Source of the DNA: Muribaculaceae bacterium
GTDB taxonomy: Bacteria > Bacteroidota > Bacteroidia > Bacteroidales > Muribaculaceae
Assembly: GCA_017478855.1 (NCBI GenBank)
Contig: JAFVCX010000113.1
Coordinates: 1-64,000, forward strand
Reading direction: 5' to 3'
DNA length: 64,000 nt
Shown here: one piece after another, positions 59,081-64,000 of the stretch
Position numbering within the stretch: position 1 is the stretch's first letter
Layout of the letters: each line of letters starts with the position of its first letter
Notes under the pieces: model-generated
The model's input: only the letters and a program-made list of their open reading frames with translations
Told to the model about the DNA's origin: nothing
Databases searched by the model: none
Program-made: the position numbers and the translations under genes

Positions 59081-62000
59081 TTACTTGTTGCTCTTGAGTG
59101 GCTCGAGCACAATGAAATTTTGGATATTGGTGCCACCATAGCCTTCCTCGTTCTCGTAGTTGCCGTAGATTTGGTAGAGGCCCGGCTTCACGCGTTGGCC
59201 CTTGTCGTCGGTCAAGTTCCACGTGCAGGGGAAGCTCGATGTGGTCTTGCTCCACACGATATTGCCGGCAATATCGCTGATTTTTAAGTTCACATCGGGG
59301 GCTTCGCTCAAAGAATAGTTGCTCAGGTCGATGGTGGCCTCGGTGCAACTTGCGCGCGAGTCGGTGGAAATGGTCAAGTCGTTGGCGGCGCTCACCACAA
59401 AACTGATGGTTTGCATCGCGTGGTTGCCGGCGATGTCGCCCAAGTTCACGGTGAGTGTGTGGCGACCGGCCGTGAGGCCATTCAACGGCATGACGAGATT
59501 GAGTGTGCGTCCGTTGTCGGTGACCGAAACCATGTTTTTGGCAAGATTGTAGGTAGATTTGCCGCCGTCGAGCATCACACTGATGCCATTGCCCATGGGT
59601 TGCAGCTGTGTGTTGAACGACACATTGTCGGTGGCACGCAGATAGAGGATGGCATCGCTGCCCGTCTGCGCATTGGTGGCAAAGGAAGTTTCGTCGTTGA
59701 GGTAAAGAGCCTCGATGACGGGCTTCTCGGTGTCTTGCACGGCCGTGCGTGTATTGTAGATGCCCATCATAAGATTGTCGTAGGAGCCATTCACCATTTC
59801 GTGGGTGGCTTGGTCGTGGGCATAGACCGAGATGAGCAGGTTCTTGTTGTTCACGCCCCGCACATGGCGCGGCATCACCACGGTGGCTTGGAGCAAGCCG
59901 TTCACCACGGTGCCCTGCACTTTCACGAGGGCCTCGCGCGGATAATACACGGTGCGTGGATTGGTTTTGTTGAGTGTCGACTGGTAGGTGGTTTTGCACG
60001 AGTCGTTCTTGTCGTAGATGGTGATGTAGGCTTCGCCGTTAAAGGAAGTATTGGGCGTGATGCCGTCTTCATTCATCACCTGCGCCTCGATGGTGAGCTC
60101 TTGCAGTGGTGCCGTGGAGATGTTGTTGGTGCCGGGCACCTTATTGTTGATTTTTTGAATCTTGAATAAGGGTTTGGGATATCTTACCTTGATGGCGGGG
60201 TCGCCCAACAGCAGGAATTGCAGCTTGTTGGAGTTGCTGCGGTTGCCATAGGAAAGTTTGGCGGCCATATACACGTCGCCAATGGTGGGCATCGTGTGGG
60301 TTTCATCCCAGCTGAACATGGCTTTTACCCATGCGCGGTTCAGCTCGTCGTTGCTGGTGGCGTAGACTTGCCTTGCCGTGGTGAAGAGGGCAATGGCACC
60401 TCCGTCGCGCTTATGAAACATTTCTTCGGCAATGCCCCGGTGGTCGCTGTCGATGCGAGCCACGTCGCAGCAGGCTGTGGTCATGATGGGGAAATGCGTG
60501 TAGCTGTTGTTGCTCACATCAGCTTTGGCCCACATATAGCTCAAAGTGAGTGTTGAGGTGTTGGCATGACCGATGTAGGATACAAAATACTGACCATCGT
60601 TGAGCATCTCTTGCACATGCTTTCTTGCCTCGGTTGAGATCTTGGAAGTGAGCAGATCTTTTTTGTACATTGACACAAAGGCGTTGTTGCCCACCATGCC
60701 CGTTTTGCACTGGTCAGAAATCAGCAGGTCGATGCCTTGTGCCTGATATTCGTGCATGTCGTCGTTGCCTTCCTCGGCCCATACGGCATAGTGATTGCGC
60801 CACTCGCCATAGTCAGGAGTGAGCACATACTCATAGAGCTTGTCCACGTCATTTTTTGCCTCGTCTGCGGTGGCGGCGGGAATGCGCCCCACGCGCAACC
60901 TCAGCTTGGCCTCCGACAAGCGGTCGCCTGAATTGTCGTCGAGGAAACCAAAGAAATCGTCGGTTGCCCAACCGCTGTCTTCGTCATAGCTGTTGTTTGT
61001 TTCATAAATGATGATAGTGTTTTGCTTGCCGGTGGAAAGCCCACGGTTGTCGAAACTGCCATGCCCAAATAGCAACAGATACTGGAAACGGTCGTGATTG
61101 GGGTCGCGGTCATAGAACATTTTGCACAGCAACCGATAGGCCATAGCATCGTGGTTGCCACTCGAAAACTCGTTGAAAATCTTCTCTTGGTCGAGCACGA
61201 GCACATCCATGCCGTCGAGTTCGCGGTGCAACTGCGCCACGCGCTCGGCTTGCTCATAGAAGGTTTCGTTGGTGATAATGAGCATGTGAGGCACCTCGGC
61301 TGCGTGCAGGTTTTGGTTCTCAATGCTCTCGAACTTATCAATCTGAAGCAATTCTTGGGTGGGGTCGAATGCCACATAGACCGCGGGAGCCGATTGGCTG
61401 CCGGGTGTGAAAGCCGTGTGGCCGTCTTCGGTGACTTGTGTGGTCAGAGCAATAGGCGCTTGAACATTGGTAACGTTCCACGCCATCAGGTTGGGGTTTT
61501 GGTCGGTAATGACGACGCGGTCGTCACTGCTCGACTGCGAAAAGCCTAATCTGAGTTGGTGCGCCTGCTGGCCCTCCAGCGTGTTGCTGTGCCGGTAGGT
61601 GATGATGAACTTATCGAGCTTGGCCGTCTTGAGCAGCCCGTTGGTGTTGCCCGACGTCACGATATAGCTGATGTAGCCATCATTCTGGATGCCCGGAATG
61701 GTCACTTGGGCTGTTTGCGTGCTGGTGTTGTAGTACACATAATCTTTGGGACTGCCCGAAATGACGGTATTGGAGAAGGGCACATTGGTGGTGACACCCC
61801 CCGACGTGAGCGTGCAGGTGTAGTTGGAAAAGATGGAGGCCGATTTGTCTTTGGCCGAGCTGGAGGCGTAGCGCACAGTGGCGGCAATGGTGCTCGTCAG
61901 CACAAACGACGGCTCACACAGGTTGATGAGCTGATAGCTGAAACTTGTGGTTCCGTTGGTCATGTCCTCGCCCAGCAGTTCTTTGCCGAAAAAAGACAAA

Positions 62001-62533
62001 GAAGTGAGTTCTTTCTCGTGCAGATGAAAGTCGAGGCTGGATGCCACATCGTTGCCGGCCTCGGCCTGATAGTCGATGCGCGTCATGGGTTCGGCCTCGC
62101 TATCCTCCTCGGTGAGAAAATAGTGCCCTGTGGTGGAGTAGGCGTTGAATTCGCGGGTGTATTGCGGCAAGGCGGCCGTGCCGGCAAGTTTCATGTTGAT
62201 GGCTCCACTGCCATAGAAACACAGCTTGTTGCTGGTGTGCACAGCGGGCACTTGCGCCAAGTCGTCGGGTAAACTTTCGTTGAGGTTTTCACCCAGCATG
62301 CCGCCCCCATAGCCATACACTTTCACATGAGCCGGATTGCTAAACCCCATCTGTGCGAGTTGCTCATAAGTGAGCTGGTATATTCCGCTCTCGCTTATGG
62401 TGATTTTTACCCATTTCCCACTGGCAAGGCGGGAGTTGCTCGCAAAATGAGCTTGTGTGAGGGCCGAGGCCATGAGCGCGATGCTGGCAAAGACGCTCAA
62501 TGCTGCCAAACGTGTGAGGGCTGATGTTCGCAT
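59081..62533 (-). CDS. PorU-like C25-family peptidase (type IX secretion sortase type), copy 2
   Basis: 1150 residues with signal peptide (ALTRLAALSVFASIALMASA), about the length of P. gingivalis PorU. The C25 catalytic pair is visible: His656 in SYIGHANTS and Cys689 in TTACCDVARID, where PorU has TATCEF-type sequence with its catalytic Cys at 690. LLLFGHGSFDN (about 487) and LRLRVGRIPA (about 545) are further family blocks. The C-terminal part is beta-sandwich and ends with a FlgD-like segment (YSLSEAPDVNLKISD, GLYQIYGNYENEEG). PorU removes the C-terminal sorting domain of T9SS cargo at the cell surface. It is 26 bases downstream of a close paralogue. Confidence 0.85.
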   Translation of the reverse strand: MRTSALTRLAALSVFASIALMASALTQAHFASNSRLASGKWVKITISESGIYQLTYEQLAQMGFSNPAHVKVYGYGGGMLGENLNESLPDDLAQVPAVHTSNKLCFYGSGAINMKLAGTAALPQYTREFNAYSTTGHYFLTEEDSEAEPMTRIDYQAEAGNDVASSLDFHLHEKELTSLSFFGKELLGEDMTNGTTSFSYQLINLCEPSFVLTSTIAATVRYASSSAKDKSASIFSNYTCTLTSGGVTTNVPFSNTVISGSPKDYVYYNTSTQTAQVTIPGIQNDGYISYIVTSGNTNGLLKTAKLDKFIITYRHSNTLEGQQAHQLRLGFSQSSSDDRVVITDQNPNLMAWNVTNVQAPIALTTQVTEDGHTAFTPGSQSAPAVYVAFDPTQELLQIDKFESIENQNLHAAEVPHMLIITNETFYEQAERVAQLHRELDGMDVLVLDQEKIFNEFSSGNHDAMAYRLLCKMFYDRDPNHDRFQYLLLFGHGSFDNRGLSTGKQNTIIIYETNNSYDEDSGWATDDFFGFLDDNSGDRLSEAKLRLRVGRIPAATADEAKNDVDKLYEYVLTPDYGEWRNHYAVWAEEGNDDMHEYQAQGIDLLISDQCKTGMVGNNAFVSMYKKDLLTSKISTEARKHVQEMLNDGQYFVSYIGHANTSTLTLSYMWAKADVSNNSYTHFPIMTTACCDVARIDSDHRGIAEEMFHKRDGGAIALFTTARQVYATSNDELNRAWVKAMFSWDETHTMPTIGDVYMAAKLSYGNRSNSNKLQFLLLGDPAIKVRYPKPLFKIQKINNKVPGTNNISTAPLQELTIEAQVMNEDGITPNTSFNGEAYITIYDKNDSCKTTYQSTLNKTNPRTVYYPREALVKVQGTVVNGLLQATVVMPRHVRGVNNKNLLISVYAHDQATHEMVNGSYDNLMMGIYNTRTAVQDTEKPVIEALYLNDETSFATNAQTGSDAILYLRATDNVSFNTQLQPMGNGISVMLDGGKSTYNLAKNMVSVTDNGRTLNLVMPLNGLTAGRHTLTVNLGDIAGNHAMQTISFVVSAANDLTISTDSRASCTEATIDLSNYSLSEAPDVNLKISDIAGNIVWSKTTSSFPCTWNLTDDKGQRVKPGLYQIYGNYENEEGYGGTNIQNFIVLEPLKSNK

Positions 62534-62559
62534 GGGGTTACCTCTTGTGGATTAACGTT

Positions 62560-64000
62560 TTATTGCTGATTGGTTTTGGTGGGATCAATCACGATGACCG
62601 GCTCAAGGTTGGTGCCGCCGTGGTTGATGCCGTCGTTATAGTTGCCATACACGCGGTAAAGACCTGCCGGCACGCGCTGTCCATCGTTGTCTTTCAAGTC
62701 CCAAGTGTAGGGCAGGGTGGCGTTCTCGCTGCGGACGACTTTGCCGTGAGCGTTAATGACTTTCATTGTGAGTGCCGGCGCAGCCGCGAGCGAGCATTGG
62801 TCAAGATTGATGTTGGCCTCTTCTTTGGCAATGAGGCTGGCGCTCTTAAGCGTGACGCTCGACTCGTTGCCCACAGTGAACGTGATGGTGCGCTGGGTGG
62901 CGTTTCCTGCGGCATCTTGCACATAATAAGTGAGGCTGTGGTCGCCCAGCGAGAGCGATGTGAGCGGGAACACGATGTTGAGTGTGCGTCCGCCGTCGCT
63001 CACTGCGGAATAGTTTTTCACCATGGTGTAGTAGGTTTTGCCGTTGTCAAGCACAAGTTTCATGGGTTGTCCCACGGCCGATGCTTGGTTGGTGAAAGAC
63101 ACATCGTCGGTAGCCGTAATATATAAGGTGGAATTTTGCGGGATGGCCTGACCTTGTGTGAAGGACTCTTCATCATTGATGAACATGGCGTTGATCACGG
63201 GGCTTTGGTCGTCGTTCACCGCTTGTTCGGCATCATATTCTTGCGCGGTCACGTTTTGTGTCATGCCGTTCACCATCTCGTCGCTATTGTCGAGGTGCGC
63301 ATAGGCATGAATGGCCAGTGTTTGGCCCGCGCTGGCCTTGATGTTGCGCGGCATGACCAGTGTGCCGATAAACACGCCATTCTCCACACGGCCCACAACC
63401 TCCACGAGGAGTTCGCGTGGATAGGTCACTTGGCGGGTTACGCTCACGCGATTCACCGTCTTGGTGAGGGGCGAGCCGTAGTTTTGCTCCACATCATAGA
63501 TTGAAATGGTGGCATCGCCGTTGGCTGCCGTGTTAATGGCTGTGCCGGTGGGATTCATCACTTGAGCTTCGATAGTGACTTGCTGCATGGGGCGCAGAGC
63601 GACGCTTTCGTTGGTCACATCCACTCCATTCACGCTCGTGATGCGGAAGTAGGGCTTCGGATAGTTGATTTTCAAAGCAGGATCGCCCAGCAGCCAAAAC
63701 GACATCTTATTGGCATCGTAGCGCACACGAGATGACTGTTTGGCTTTCATGTAGGCTTCGCCCAGCGTGAGCATGCGACCCGTGTTGGCAAAGCTAAACA
63801 CGTTTTCAAAAAATGCTTGGTTAAGCTGATCGTTATTCTCGGCCTGCACCTCGCGCGACGAGGTGAGCAGGGCGATGGCACCGCCGTTAGGCTGATGGAA
63901 CATGGCCTCGGCCACACCCAGATTGTTGCCGTCGATGCGAGCCACGTCGCAGCAAGCTGTGGAGAAGATGGGCAAGTGAGTGGTGGGATAAGCGGCCACA
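62560..64000 (-). CDS. PorU-like C25-family peptidase, copy 1 (5' part outside window)
   Basis: Open to the window end; about 480 C-terminal residues are visible and the start lies beyond 64000. It is a clear paralogue of the next gene: STACCDVARIDG with the catalytic Cys, WLLGDPALKINYPKPYF, and the same FlgD-like end (GQRVPAGLYRVYGNYNDG). The catalytic His would be outside the window. The two genes are head-to-tail with 26 bases between, so a tandem duplication in one operon is likely. Confidence 0.85.
   Translation of the reverse strand, partial: VAAYPTTHLPIFSTACCDVARIDGNNLGVAEAMFHQPNGGAIALLTSSREVQAENNDQLNQAFFENVFSFANTGRMLTLGEAYMKAKQSSRVRYDANKMSFWLLGDPALKINYPKPYFRITSVNGVDVTNESVALRPMQQVTIEAQVMNPTGTAINTAANGDATISIYDVEQNYGSPLTKTVNRVSVTRQVTYPRELLVEVVGRVENGVFIGTLVMPRNIKASAGQTLAIHAYAHLDNSDEMVNGMTQNVTAQEYDAEQAVNDDQSPVINAMFINDEESFTQGQAIPQNSTLYITATDDVSFTNQASAVGQPMKLVLDNGKTYYTMVKNYSAVSDGGRTLNIVFPLTSLSLGDHSLTYYVQDAAGNATQRTITFTVGNESSVTLKSASLIAKEEANINLDQCSLAAAPALTMKVINAHGKVVRSENATLPYTWDLKDNDGQRVPAGLYRVYGNYNDGINHGGTNLEPVIVIDPTKTNQQ

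Noticed and set aside
1..64000. CRISPR array, prophage, integrase, transposase or toxin-antitoxin pair
   Set aside because: Looked for and not found; repeats present are dockerin coding repeats, LRR coding repeats and the intergenic palindromes described.

Overview
The window is a 64 kb stretch of a Bacteroidota chromosome, most likely a gut-type Bacteroidales (Muribaculaceae/Prevotella-like; inferred, not proven). The evidence is a SusC/SusD pair, tandem PorU-like C25 peptidases, an N-succinylornithine-type arginine pathway, DUF6452/DUF6048 and DUF4199 families, and many TAnnTTTG (-7) promoter boxes a short way upstream of genes. There is no phage, IS element, CRISPR array or rRNA.

Layout. 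1-1.7 kb: an MBL-fold hydrolase running off the edge and an RsmI-like methyltransferase; then tRNA-Ala(GGC). 2.1-10.2 kb: one leftward operon carrying the eight arginine steps from glutamate acylation to argininosuccinate lyase. 10.4-13.7 kb: acyltransferase, aquaporin and a UDP-glucose dehydrogenase homologue that lacks the family's catalytic cysteine. 13.8-35.2 kb: the accessory heart of the window, with a cohesin-like secreted protein, a large GHL10 enzyme, SusC, SusD, two lipoproteins, a second GHL10 enzyme, two paralogous propeller-like proteins and a phosphodiester glycosidase. All five secreted non-lipoproteins on the plus strand here end in a duplicated calcium-loop dockerin-like module. 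35.3-40.3 kb: a TolC/HlyD/two-permease exporter with no ATPase gene. 40.6-53.4 kb: mostly housekeeping genes (miaA, PerM-like, RluA-like, MltG, GT2, DUF6452, DUF6048, M48 protease, Mrp, trmB), interrupted by one secreted protein with a C-terminal sorting-like tail. 53.4-57.9 kb: two LRR proteins with dockerin-like modules; the second follows a cohesin-like gene in an apparent operon. 58.2-58.9 kb: rplU-rpmA. 59.1-64 kb: two tandem PorU-like C25 peptidases, the upstream one cut by the window end.

The most interesting reading is a possible cohesin-dockerin-type surface assembly. Seven secreted proteins carry two-fold DxNxDGxxDxxDxN modules with near-identical helix sequences, and two secreted proteins have cohesin-like beta-sandwich domains, one of them in an operon with a dockerin protein. 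Three non-dockerin secreted proteins, including both cohesin-like ones, carry type-A-like C-terminal sorting tails, and the two PorU-like peptidases could process such tails. So a sorted receptor plus dockerin-bearing clients is a testable model. The enzyme content (two GHL10 proteins related to E. coli DigH, one NAGPA phosphodiester glycosidase) suggests a bacterial-wall or phosphodiester-linked glycan target rather than a plant polysaccharide. A second unexplained structure is a ~73 bp palindromic intergenic repeat, present in three clear copies. Two of the copies end exactly in a TAACTTTG promoter box next to a gene.

Limits: family calls rest on motif recognition and memory of relatives. 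No homology search, structure prediction or expression data was available.
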